Assembly (NCBI RefSeq): GCF_009362845.1
Contig: NZ_WHNW01000003.1
Span: 124,001 to 188,000 of the forward strand
Length of the DNA: 64,000 bases
Reading direction: 5' to 3'
DNA from: Ostreibacterium oceani
Lineage (GTDB): Bacteria; Pseudomonadota; Gammaproteobacteria; Cardiobacteriales; Ostreibacteriaceae
The position numbers and the translations under genes are program-made. The notes under the pieces are model-generated. The model saw only the letters and a program-made list of their open reading frames with translations. It did not search any database and was not told where the DNA came from. How positions within the stretch are numbered: position 1 is the stretch's first letter; the number at the start of each line of letters is the position of its first letter. This document shows, in pieces, positions 35,300 to 42,884 of this stretch.

Positions 35300-36061
35300 A
35301 TGATTAATGATTTTATCCAAGGCATTAAATATGCGTTATCTGGTTTCTCATGGATTGTTAAGCCATCAATTCGACGTTTTGTTTACCTACCACTACTGAT
35401 TAATACCTTGTTTTTTAGTGTGGCAATTTGGTTTGTGGCGACGGCTGCAAACCGCTGGATTGCGCACTGGTTAGGTGAAAAAGCAGATTGGGTATGGGGT
35501 ACGCAATGGCTGTATGATTGGGCTTATCCTGTGTTGTCTGTGTTGATTTATGTGACATTGGCGTTGGTGACCTATTTTTTGTTTTTATCGGTTGCCAATG
35601 TATTGGCGGCGCCATTTAATGCGTGGTTGGCAAAATCTGTTGAAAAGCAATTGACTAACCAACAAGCTAGCTTTTTAGAAATGACACTGTGGCAAGAAAT
35701 CCGTATCACGGTACAAAGCGAGCTGTTTAAGCTGCTGCGTTTTTTGATTGTTGCGATGCCACTGCTGTTATTACTCTTTATTCCTGTGCTAAATGGGTTG
35801 TTTCCTTTGTTATGGTTGCTTTTTATGTCGTCGATTTTGGCGCTGCAGTATATTGATTATCCGATGGCGAATCATGGTTATTTTTATGCAACGCAACGCC
35901 GCGTATTAAAACAAAATCGGTGGCAGGGTTTGGGGTTTGGTTTGGCGGCTAATGTGATGTTGTTTATTCCCGTGGTTAATTTTTTGGCGATGCCTGTTTG
36001 TGTTTGTGGGGCAACCGTTTGGTGGCATGATGGTCTACGCGATGCAGCAACTAAAAAGTAA
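35300..36061 (+). CDS. cysZ: CysZ-like sulfate transporter / EI24-domain membrane protein
   Basis: This 253-aa inner-membrane protein has about five hydrophobic segments and matches CysZ along its length: F-I-Q-G-I-K-Y-A-L-S-G near the start, PLLINTLFF, VLAAPFNAWLAKSVE and YIDYPMANHGYFYATQRRVLKQNRW. CysZ mediates sulfate uptake for cysteine synthesis. It lies 31 bp after truB; rpsO and pnp, which follow truB in many relatives, are not here. Confidence 0.87.
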   Translation: MINDFIQGIKYALSGFSWIVKPSIRRFVYLPLLINTLFFSVAIWFVATAANRWIAHWLGEKADWVWGTQWLYDWAYPVLSVLIYVTLALVTYFLFLSVANVLAAPFNAWLAKSVEKQLTNQQASFLEMTLWQEIRITVQSELFKLLRFLIVAMPLLLLLFIPVLNGLFPLLWLLFMSSILALQYIDYPMANHGYFYATQRRVLKQNRWQGLGFGLAANVMLFIPVVNFLAMPVCVCGATVWWHDGLRDAATKK

Positions 36062-36291
36062 ATAACAAGTAAATGATAAGTAAATAATAAGGCAAGCAAC
36101 AACGTAACAATTCGATGAATGTCGACATTTTTTTGCGGCATAATGAAACTAACCTGGTTTAAATGGCGTATAATCGAGTGAACGCTTTAATAAGTCGTAT
36201 TAAAAAAACGTAGCATGAGTATGTGATACGATTTTAAATAGATTGCTTATGGCGTATCAACTATCGATAATTTATTATGAGGAATATGAAA

Positions 36292-36552
36292 ATGCAAACA
36301 GTTAAAAATAAAACCACACTAGCAATCGCTATTTCTGCTGCTGCAATGATTTCTGGTCTAGCCGTTTCAACGACTGCACAAGCAGATGAAACCAAAGGCA
36401 AGTGCATGGGCGCAAACGAATGTAAAGGTCAAACAGCGTGTGCAACAGCCGAAGGTTCATGTGCGGGAACGAATTCTTGTGCAGGTAAAGGCTGGATTGT
36501 GACTACTGAAGCTGAGTGTGCTGAAAAAGGCGGCGAATTCGAAGCCATGTAA
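36292..36552 (+). CDS. Bufferin-type (BufA2-like) Cys-rich precursor, Sec-exported
   Basis: This is an 86-aa predicted precursor of a bufferin, a ribosomally made, post-translationally modified copper-binding peptide. The signal peptide ends A-Q-A before DETKGK. The mature part has six Cys spaced as C-x5-C-x5-C-x6-C-x5-C-x12-C and the KGW motif that typifies BufA2. The start at 36292 is preferred over ATGs at 36277 and 36286 because GAGGAA then sits 7 bp upstream. A TATAAT occurs at 36169-36174. Modification by the DUF692 enzyme downstream is inferred from context. Confidence 0.75.
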   Translation: MQTVKNKTTLAIAISAAAMISGLAVSTTAQADETKGKCMGANECKGQTACATAEGSCAGTNSCAGKGWIVTTEAECAEKGGEFEAM

Positions 36553-36635
36553 TTCAAGGCCTATTACGTTAATCTGATTGATTAATAGTAAAAAGTAGTA
36601 AAAATTTTAAAAAATATATAAACAGGAGGTTCCAA

Positions 36636-36923
36636 ATGGGACTAAAAACAAAAGGTACTGGTATTGCGTTAGCGGTTAGCGCGTCTATGTTAATTGCAGG
36701 TTGTGCATCTAATCAACAGCAAGCAGATGCAAGCTCGCATGGTTCTGCTGACGGTATGGTTCAATGCCACGGCGTTAACTCATGTAAAGGCACGTCTAGC
36801 TGTAAAGCCGAAGGCAGCAGCTGTGCAGGCAAAAACGCTTGTAAAGGTAAAGGCTGGTTGCCAATGAGCCAAAGCGAATGTGAAAGCCACGGTGGCCGTA
36901 TGGGTGGCTTTAACATGAACTAA
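36636..36923 (+). CDS. Bufferin-like Cys-rich peptide with lipoprotein signal
   Basis: This 95-aa protein shares the C-x5-C-x5-C-x6-C-x5-C-x12-C core and GKGWLPMSQSEC ending with the precursor upstream. Its N terminus is different: MGLKTKGTGIALAVSASM followed by lipobox L-I-A-G-C, so it should be lipid-anchored at Cys 23 rather than released. The mature protein has six further Cys residues and a His in QCHGVNSC. A very strong AGGAGG ribosome site precedes the ATG. It ends before a strong terminator. Confidence 0.75.
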   Translation: MGLKTKGTGIALAVSASMLIAGCASNQQQADASSHGSADGMVQCHGVNSCKGTSSCKAEGSSCAGKNACKGKGWLPMSQSECESHGGRMGGFNMN

Positions 36924-36950
36924 TAATTAGCGATAATTATTAGCATGTTT

Positions 36951-36989
36951 AAATTAAAAAGGTCACTAGATTAGTGGCCTTTTTAATTT
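36951..36989 (+). terminator. Strong bidirectional-looking terminator after the second precursor
   Basis: An 18-bp stem with one G-T wobble (arms 36951-36968 and 36972-36989, three-base loop) has AAATTAAAAAGG on the left and CCTTTTTAATTT on the right. It could stop transcription in either direction and separates the first two precursor genes from the third. Confidence 0.88.
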
Positions 36990-37323
36990 AAAGCCCCCCA
37001 TTACGCTTATTAACAACCCATAATAAATGCTTCCATAAATACCTCCATAAATGCCGCTATGGCAATCGACATGGCAATCGACATGGCAGGCGCCATGGAA
37101 AGCAAAGGGATTAAATATCGTTAATGAAATGAGGGTTTGATTTTTGTTAATATGTCTATTGGGTATGGGATTAAACTGGGATTAGACTGCGATTAAACTT
37201 TATAAGTAGCCGTTTATGACCGACCTAGTCAATCAATTTAACGCGTAATTTATGGGGTAAATTGACTGGCTTGCTAGTTGAATAGACTAGTTAAATAGTA
37301 ATAATCAAAATAGGAGAACCCCG
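36990..37323. other. Gap before the third precursor gene
   Basis: I see no gene in these 334 bp. They hold a 12-bp direct repeat ATGGCAATCGAC (twice, from 37059) followed by a variant ATGGCAGGCGCC, and loose GGGATTAAACT repeats near 37165-37200. The region probably contains the promoter of the third precursor; an ATAGGAG ribosome site precedes its ATG. Confidence 0.6.
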
Positions 37324-37758
37324 ATGGGATTGAAAACTAAAAAAACAGGTATCGCGTTAGCGGTTACGGCGTCTATGTTAATCGCAGGCTGTGCATCTAA
37401 TCAAGAGCAAGCCAGCGCAAAAGGGCACGGTCACGGCCATGGGCATAGTCACGGCGCTGATAACATGGGTCAATGTCACGGTGCGAACTCGTGCAAAGGC
37501 AAAGGCTCTTGTGGTGCGGCAATTGCAGATAGTTGCAAAGGGACTGATTCTTGTAAAGCCAAGAAAGACAACAGCTGCAAGGGTAAAGCTGCATGCAAAA
37601 CCAAAAAAGACAATAGCTGCAAGGGTAAGTCTGGTTGTAAAGCAAAAGCCGAAGCACACAGTTGTGCTGGCATGAATAGCTGCAAAGGCAAAGGCTGGTT
37701 ACCCATGAGCCAAAGCGATTGTGACGCTAAAGGTGGTCGATTCAAAGGCGCTAAATAG
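37324..37758 (+). CDS. Expanded bufferin-like lipopeptide precursor with His-rich and Cys/Lys repeats
   Basis: This 144-aa paralogue of the previous gene has the same MGLKTK start and L-I-A-G-C lipobox. After the lipid Cys comes a His/Gly run (KGHGHGHGHSHG), then a core with 12 Cys in place of six. The added part consists of near-repeats of CKAKKDNSCKGKAA. The end CKGKGWLPMSQSDC is conserved. Cys and His content suggest metal binding, and Lys-rich repeats give it a strong positive charge. It has its own ribosome site and terminator. Confidence 0.75.
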   Translation: MGLKTKKTGIALAVTASMLIAGCASNQEQASAKGHGHGHGHSHGADNMGQCHGANSCKGKGSCGAAIADSCKGTDSCKAKKDNSCKGKAACKTKKDNSCKGKSGCKAKAEAHSCAGMNSCKGKGWLPMSQSDCDAKGGRFKGAK

Positions 37759-37778
37759 CCACTTAAAGCTGACGACCG

Positions 37779-37820
37779 AAATCAAAAAAGGTCATTAGGG
37801 TGGGCCTTTTTTGATTTTTT
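37779..37820 (+). terminator. Intrinsic terminator after the third precursor
   Basis: AAATCAAAAAAGGTC (37779-37793) pairs with GGCCTTTTTTGATTT (37803-37817), with one G-T wobble, followed by TTT. The modification genes downstream therefore probably have a separate promoter. Confidence 0.85.
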
Positions 37821-38015
37821 AAAAACAGTCAACTAGATTTAATTAGCGGAAACTAGCAGAGACTACAGTAATTAGTAGCTGATGGTTTTCATTATTGGAT
37901 TTAGCTAGTTAGTATTTAATACCCTGTTTTGCGTTTTATCTGGTATCACGTTGAGGGCTAAATAGAGGGCATGGTTTGATTTTGTGGAAATCGTTAATAT
38001 CACTGGACAAAAAAT

Positions 38016-38888
38016 ATGAGTCAAGAAAAACACAACGAAGAAAAACCATATCTGGGGTTTGGTCTCGGACTACGCACCGAATATTATGAGACGATTTTTG
38101 AGGAAAAACCCAAATCTATTGAGTGGTTTGAGGCAATTTCTGAGAACTTTATGGTCGAAGGCGGTCGGCCGCTACACAATCTAGATAAAGTACGCCAAGA
38201 TTACCCGATTGTGCTGCACGGTGTGTCGATGTCGATTGCGGGTGAGCATGAGATTGATTATGATTATTTAGATCGGCTGAAGGTATTAATTAATCGTGTT
38301 CAACCTGCTTGGGTTTCTGATCATCTCGCGTGGACGCGCGGCAGTGCCCATAATTTACACGATTTGCTACCCTTGCCTTATACCGAAGAATCTTTGGCGC
38401 ATGTGGTTGAACGTGTCAAGCGTGTGCAGGATTACTTGGGGCGACAGATTTTATTAGAAAACCCATCTACCTACGCTACGTTTACGCATAGCTGTCTGCC
38501 TGAATATGAATATTTGAACGCGCTGTGTGAACGCAGTGATTGTTTATTGATGCTAGATGTTAATAATGTCTTTGTGAGTGCAGAAAATCACGGGTGGGAT
38601 GCATTTGAGTATATCTCTCGAATTAATGCCGATCGTGTTTGGCAACATCATTTAGCCGGGCATACTTATAGTTATGCAGGCAAGCTAATTGTTGATACGC
38701 ATGACCAGCCTGTACGTGAAGAAGTCTGGAATTTATACGCCCACGCGGTCAAGTGTCTAGGGCAGGTGTCGACGATTATCGAGCGTGATGACAATATGCC
38801 GCCGCTAGACGAATTAGTCCAAGAGTTAGATTTTGCGCGGTCTGTGCAGGCAGACGCGCTTAAAAAACACGCAGCCCAATTGGTGTGA
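38016..38888 (+). CDS. DUF692 multinuclear iron oxidase (MNIO), BufB-like
   Basis: This 290-aa cytoplasmic TIM-barrel enzyme belongs to the DUF692 family, whose members (MbnB and relatives) use two or three irons to modify Cys residues of peptides. Metal-site blocks are visible in order: I-V-L-H-G-V-S-M-S-I, WVSDHLAW, ILLENPSTYATF, LMLDVNNVFVSAENH, QHHLAGH and DTHDQPV. The neighbours, Cys-rich precursors and a DUF2063 gene, are the classic bufferin set. It is likely to act on the three precursors upstream. Confidence 0.9.
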   Translation: MSQEKHNEEKPYLGFGLGLRTEYYETIFEEKPKSIEWFEAISENFMVEGGRPLHNLDKVRQDYPIVLHGVSMSIAGEHEIDYDYLDRLKVLINRVQPAWVSDHLAWTRGSAHNLHDLLPLPYTEESLAHVVERVKRVQDYLGRQILLENPSTYATFTHSCLPEYEYLNALCERSDCLLMLDVNNVFVSAENHGWDAFEYISRINADRVWQHHLAGHTYSYAGKLIVDTHDQPVREEVWNLYAHAVKCLGQVSTIIERDDNMPPLDELVQELDFARSVQADALKKHAAQLV

Positions 38889-38890
38889 TA

Positions 38891-39658
38891 ATGAGTTTTT
38901 ACCAAGCATTTGAAGCCTATCTCAAGGGCGAAGACAATGAAATTACCGAACTCATTGTGTCGGATGAAAAGGGTGACGCCAAGGAACGCATGAATATTTA
39001 TCGGGATGCGTATGCGTTGCGGTTGATTGATATTTTGTTCGGTGATTTTCCCACCATTCACCAAATCCTCGGTGATGAAGCCTTTTTTGAAATGGCGCAA
39101 AAATACGTTAAAACCTATCCGTCTACGGCGTTTACCGTGCGCTATTTTGGACAGCACTTGGCTAAATTTTTAAATGATGAAGCGCCTTATTCATCGCATC
39201 CTTATTTATCGCAAATTGCGGATTTTGAATGGGCTAAGGGGACGGTTTTTGATGCACCTGATACGCCAATTTTTACCCTAGAACAATTGGTTAATATACC
39301 CGCTGAAGCGTGGCCAAATGCAACATTTGAGTTTGTGCCGGCGATGGTGCGCTTGGTGTATGATTATAATGTGCCACAGATTTGGCAAGCTATCCAAGCG
39401 GATGAACAAGACCACATGCCAACGCCGCTTGAGAATCCAATGCCGTGGGTGATGTGGCGCAAAGCCTTAAACCCACATTGGTATTCTATGCCAGCAGATG
39501 AGGATTGGATGTTTATCCACGCGAGACAAGGCAAATCCTTTGCCGAGCTGTGTGATGGGCTGACAACGTGGCACGATGAAGACGATGTTGCCCCCCGCGC
39601 CGCTGAGGTTGTTAGGCGTTGGATTGATGAAATGTTATTGGTCAATATTAAGTTTTGA
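38891..39658 (+). CDS. DUF2063 putative DNA-binding/partner protein, BufC-like
   Basis: This 255-aa protein has the DUF2063 N-terminal domain (RMNIYRDAYALRLIDILFGDFPTIHQILGDEAFFEMAQKYV in part) and a C-terminal domain that in known RiPP systems helps deliver the precursor to the MNIO enzyme. The ATG at 38891 follows the BufB stop by 2 bp; the upstream GTG at 38885 overlaps that stop. Close coupling supports a two-component enzyme. Confidence 0.88.
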   Translation: MSFYQAFEAYLKGEDNEITELIVSDEKGDAKERMNIYRDAYALRLIDILFGDFPTIHQILGDEAFFEMAQKYVKTYPSTAFTVRYFGQHLAKFLNDEAPYSSHPYLSQIADFEWAKGTVFDAPDTPIFTLEQLVNIPAEAWPNATFEFVPAMVRLVYDYNVPQIWQAIQADEQDHMPTPLENPMPWVMWRKALNPHWYSMPADEDWMFIHARQGKSFAELCDGLTTWHDEDDVAPRAAEVVRRWIDEMLLVNIKF

Positions 39659-39762
39659 CCGCGCTAGTCGCCGACCAGTAGTTTGCTAAGAATTTGCTAG
39701 TGTTAAACTTTGACAATCATTTTACTTAACAGCTACTTAGCAACCAAGAGGGTTGCCACGGC

Positions 39763-41157
39763 TTAGTCATGATAAGTTTCATGGTATAGGCCATCATGCG
39801 TTGCGTCATCATATTCTGATTCTAGTGCCAGATCACCGATTAATTCAGGTGCGATGACGGCTTCAAAGGTCTCGCGGCGGCGGATAAGCGTCGCCTCATC
39901 ACCGTCGATAAGGATTTCTGCAGGACGCATTCGCGTGTTGTAATTTGACGCCATAACAAAACCATAAGCCCCAACGTCATGGATAGCTAAAATATCGCCT
40001 GCTTGGCTTTTGAGGCGCCGTTTTTTGGCAAAAAAATCACCTGATTCGCAGACTGGACCGACAATGGCTTGTTCCATAGGTTGCTGTTCTATGGGCTGCT
40101 GTGTCGCAGTATCTGGTGGTATCGTTTGCTGGCTGTCGGCTGTGTAATCGTCGGCTGTGTAATCGTCAATTGTGCAATCACTGAGTGCGCCAAGGTTGCT
40201 AATCTGGTTGTAGGCTTGGTACAGTGCCGTTCGAATATAGTCATTCATCCCCGCATCGACAATGGTGAAATGTTGATCTTGATGAGATTTGACGTAAAGG
40301 ACTTCGGTTAATAACACCCCTGCATTGGCGACGATAGACCGACCTGGCTCCATAATAAGGGTTATGTTAGGGTCTGGGTAGGTCGATGAGACGAGCTGGG
40401 CAAACGCATCTAGGGCGATGGGTTGTTCGTCTTGGTAACAAACACCAATGCCACCACCGATATTGATGTGCTGGAGCTTAATGTCTAGTGTGTGCGTTAG
40501 GTGTTTGACGAATGCCGCTTGTTCGCTTAGTGCATTGGCGAAGGCATCAATATCAGTGATTTGTGATCCGATATGCATATTAATACCAACGATATTAATC
40601 CATGGGCTGTCTTTGGCGCGTTGATAGGCGAGGGTTGCTTGTGATTCGGTTAAACCAAACTTACTTTCTTTGAGCCCAGTAGAGATATACGGGTGGGTTT
40701 TGGCATCGACGTTGGGGTTAAAGCGAATAGAAATCGGTGCAATGGTTTCGGTTGCTTCGGCGGCTTGGATAATGGTGTCGAGCTCAGGCAATGATTCGAT
40801 GTCAAAGGCTTCTATGCCAATATCTAGCGCCATAATGATTTCTTCTAGCTGTTTTCCCACGCCTGAAAAAATGGTTTTTTTTGGGTCGCCGCCTGCCATG
40901 ATGACGCGCTGAAGTTCACCGATAGAAACAATGTCAAACCCAGCGCCTGCTGCTGCGAGTAGTTTTAAGATATGCAAGTTGGAATTGGCTTTGACAGCAT
41001 AACAAATTTGGTGGCGACGATGCTTAAATGCCGCTTGGTAGGCTGTTAGGTTGTTGAGTATGCAGTTTTTGTCATAGACATAGGCTGGTGTGCCGTATTG
41101 CTTAGCCAGCGCAAGTAGTAACGAATGCTTGGGTAAGGTGGTCGTGGGTTGTGTCAT
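39763..41157 (-). CDS. lysA: Diaminopimelate decarboxylase LysA with an internal low-complexity insert
   Basis: LysA makes lysine from meso-diaminopimelate with PLP. The PLP Lys is in ICYAVKANSN, and HMHIGSQI is replaced here by NMHIGSQI; GGGIGVCY, EPGRSIVANAG and the substrate-site VCESGDFFA are all present. Between LYQAYNQISNL and the VCESGD block lies an insert of about 45 residues rich in Asp, Thr, Gln and Pro (repeats of DDYTAD and QQP, near 40065-40190). The family has only a short loop there. The 464-aa length reflects this and an acidic C-terminal tail. Confidence 0.93.
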   Translation of the reverse strand: MTQPTTTLPKHSLLLALAKQYGTPAYVYDKNCILNNLTAYQAAFKHRRHQICYAVKANSNLHILKLLAAAGAGFDIVSIGELQRVIMAGGDPKKTIFSGVGKQLEEIIMALDIGIEAFDIESLPELDTIIQAAEATETIAPISIRFNPNVDAKTHPYISTGLKESKFGLTESQATLAYQRAKDSPWINIVGINMHIGSQITDIDAFANALSEQAAFVKHLTHTLDIKLQHINIGGGIGVCYQDEQPIALDAFAQLVSSTYPDPNITLIMEPGRSIVANAGVLLTEVLYVKSHQDQHFTIVDAGMNDYIRTALYQAYNQISNLGALSDCTIDDYTADDYTADSQQTIPPDTATQQPIEQQPMEQAIVGPVCESGDFFAKKRRLKSQAGDILAIHDVGAYGFVMASNYNTRMRPAEILIDGDEATLIRRRETFEAVIAPELIGDLALESEYDDATHDGLYHETYHD

Positions 41158-41954
41158 CTTAGGGTTTTCTCCACTTGAATATAAAGGTCGATTTGTTCGG
41201 CAGTTTCTATCATGAAATCCGTTTTGCCAATGCGAATAAGCGCTGGGTTGTCTGCGAAATATTGGCGCGCAACGCTGAGTGTGTCTGGGATACTCGTGTA
41301 ATCGCTGGGTAGGTTTCTAAATCGTAAATACGTACCTGACGCAATCGACAGCGAATCGACTGAATTAGGGTGATTTTCTACTTGGCCAACGAGCATATTG
41401 ATGGCGCTTAATTCAGGTGACAAAATATCGTCACTAAAAACAAGATAACGTAAACCGCTAAACGCAGGCGTTAGGCGGTTGGTTGGTGGGTTATTGGTTG
41501 TTAAATTATTGCCGGTTAGATTAGTATCTGCTGTGGCTTTTAACGCAGGGTCAGAGAGTAAAGTTTGCCACGCTTTGGCGGTCGTTTGTGTCAACTGTGT
41601 ATAAGTCCCATTAATGGTCAGTGTGTTGAGCTGAATAATGGTTGGTGTGATGCGCTGTTCGTCGTCCACGCTGGTCTTGTCAATGCTTGCAAAGACATCA
41701 ATTTGGTCAGGTTTTGCCGTGGTGTCTTGGTAGGTTAATGGACCTTTTTGTCCGCAGCCCGCTAGGGTAAGCGTTAAGGCAATCGTTAAGGCAGGCGTTA
41801 AGGCAGTCACGAATACGGGGTAAAGGACGCGCCAACAGTAAGGAAAGTAATGTGTACAGTAACGAGAACTGGGCTTGTTAGCGCAATGCTTAGGGCGTTG
41901 AGTGGCGCATTGAGTGGCGTGTTGACTGACGTGTTGAGTGACGAATGGATTCAT
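41154..41954 (-). CDS. LptM-like lipoprotein with a large C-terminal domain
   Basis: A lipobox L-T-L-A-G-C is followed directly by G-Q-K-G-P-L-T-Y, the hallmark of LptM (YifL), a small outer-membrane lipoprotein that assists assembly of the LPS translocon. LptM normally ends after 40-60 residues; here about 200 more follow, with no family I recognise. The start is uncertain because the region before the hydrophobic signal is repetitive (TQHVSQHATQCATQ). The gene overlaps lysA by 4 bp, and lptM-lysA linkage is conserved in gammaproteobacteria. Confidence 0.7.
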   Translation of the reverse strand: MNPFVTQHVSQHATQCATQRPKHCANKPSSRYCTHYFPYCWRVLYPVFVTALTPALTIALTLTLAGCGQKGPLTYQDTTAKPDQIDVFASIDKTSVDDEQRITPTIIQLNTLTINGTYTQLTQTTAKAWQTLLSDPALKATADTNLTGNNLTTNNPPTNRLTPAFSGLRYLVFSDDILSPELSAINMLVGQVENHPNSVDSLSIASGTYLRFRNLPSDYTSIPDTLSVARQYFADNPALIRIGKTDFMIETAEQIDLYIQVEKTLR

Positions 41955-42173
41955 GGAATTTATCTAGCTGATACGAAAGGATAAGAAAATAGGGTGCAAT
42001 GAACGTTAGTAAGGGTGTCGTTGCGTGATAAACGTAGTATAATGCCAATAATCAAGGTCAATAAATCAAGGCTAATAATCAAGACCAACAATCAAAAGCC
42101 TACATTGAATTGGCTAAGCGCTGGCTAAACGGCCAATCGAAACATAAACCACCATTTCGCTCATCATAACAAA

Positions 42174-42884
42174 ATGACAATAATTGACAAGCCCTCAAAT
42201 CAGCACGATAACAACTCACCGACACCCGCACTCGATACGACAAAGATCATCGAGCCACCGACACCCGCGCGTGCTGCGATTATTTGGTTGCATGGACTAG
42301 GCGCTGATGCCAATGATTTTACTGGTATTGTGTCTTACTTGCCCATCAAAGACTACGCGATTCGAATGGTGTTTCCTAATGCACCCAAACGTGCCGTGAC
42401 GATAAATCAGGGGATGATAATGCAAGCTTGGTATGATATTACCGATATCACCTTGCGTGACGCGGATATCGAGGGTATTTGTGCCTCGCAACAACAAATT
42501 AACCGATTGATTGATGCGCAAATTGAGGCGGGTATTCCCTGTGACAAGATTGTGTTGGGTGGGTTTTCTCAAGGCGGTGCAATGTCGCTTTATACGGGGC
42601 TGCGGTATGCAAAACGATTGGCGGGTGTTGTGTGTTTTTCGGGCTATTTGCTGACACCAGCGGTGCATGCATCACAATGCTCAGATGCCAACCAAGCAAC
42701 ACCGATATGGATGGCGCACGGACAATACGACCAAGTGGTTGCTTTGCAATTGGCCAAATCCAGTGCGACGACGTTACGCAACACGCACCCCCAGATAAAC
42801 ATGCGCGAATATGCTATGGGGCATGAAGTCATTGCCCCCGAAATTGCAGATTTTACTAGGTGGTTGCACGAGGTATTGGCATGA
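42174..42884 (+). CDS. Carboxylesterase / acyl-protein thioesterase-like hydrolase
   Basis: This 236-aa cytoplasmic alpha/beta hydrolase belongs to the Abhydrolase_2 family. The opening AIIWLHGLGADANDF is characteristic, the nucleophile is in GGFSQGGAMS (about 128), the acid in HGQYDQVV and the His in AMGHEV. The first 25 residues are a variable Thr/Pro-rich extension. The stop overlaps the next start by 4 bp. Confidence 0.9.
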   Translation: MTIIDKPSNQHDNNSPTPALDTTKIIEPPTPARAAIIWLHGLGADANDFTGIVSYLPIKDYAIRMVFPNAPKRAVTINQGMIMQAWYDITDITLRDADIEGICASQQQINRLIDAQIEAGIPCDKIVLGGFSQGGAMSLYTGLRYAKRLAGVVCFSGYLLTPAVHASQCSDANQATPIWMAHGQYDQVVALQLAKSSATTLRNTHPQINMREYAMGHEVIAPEIADFTRWLHEVLA

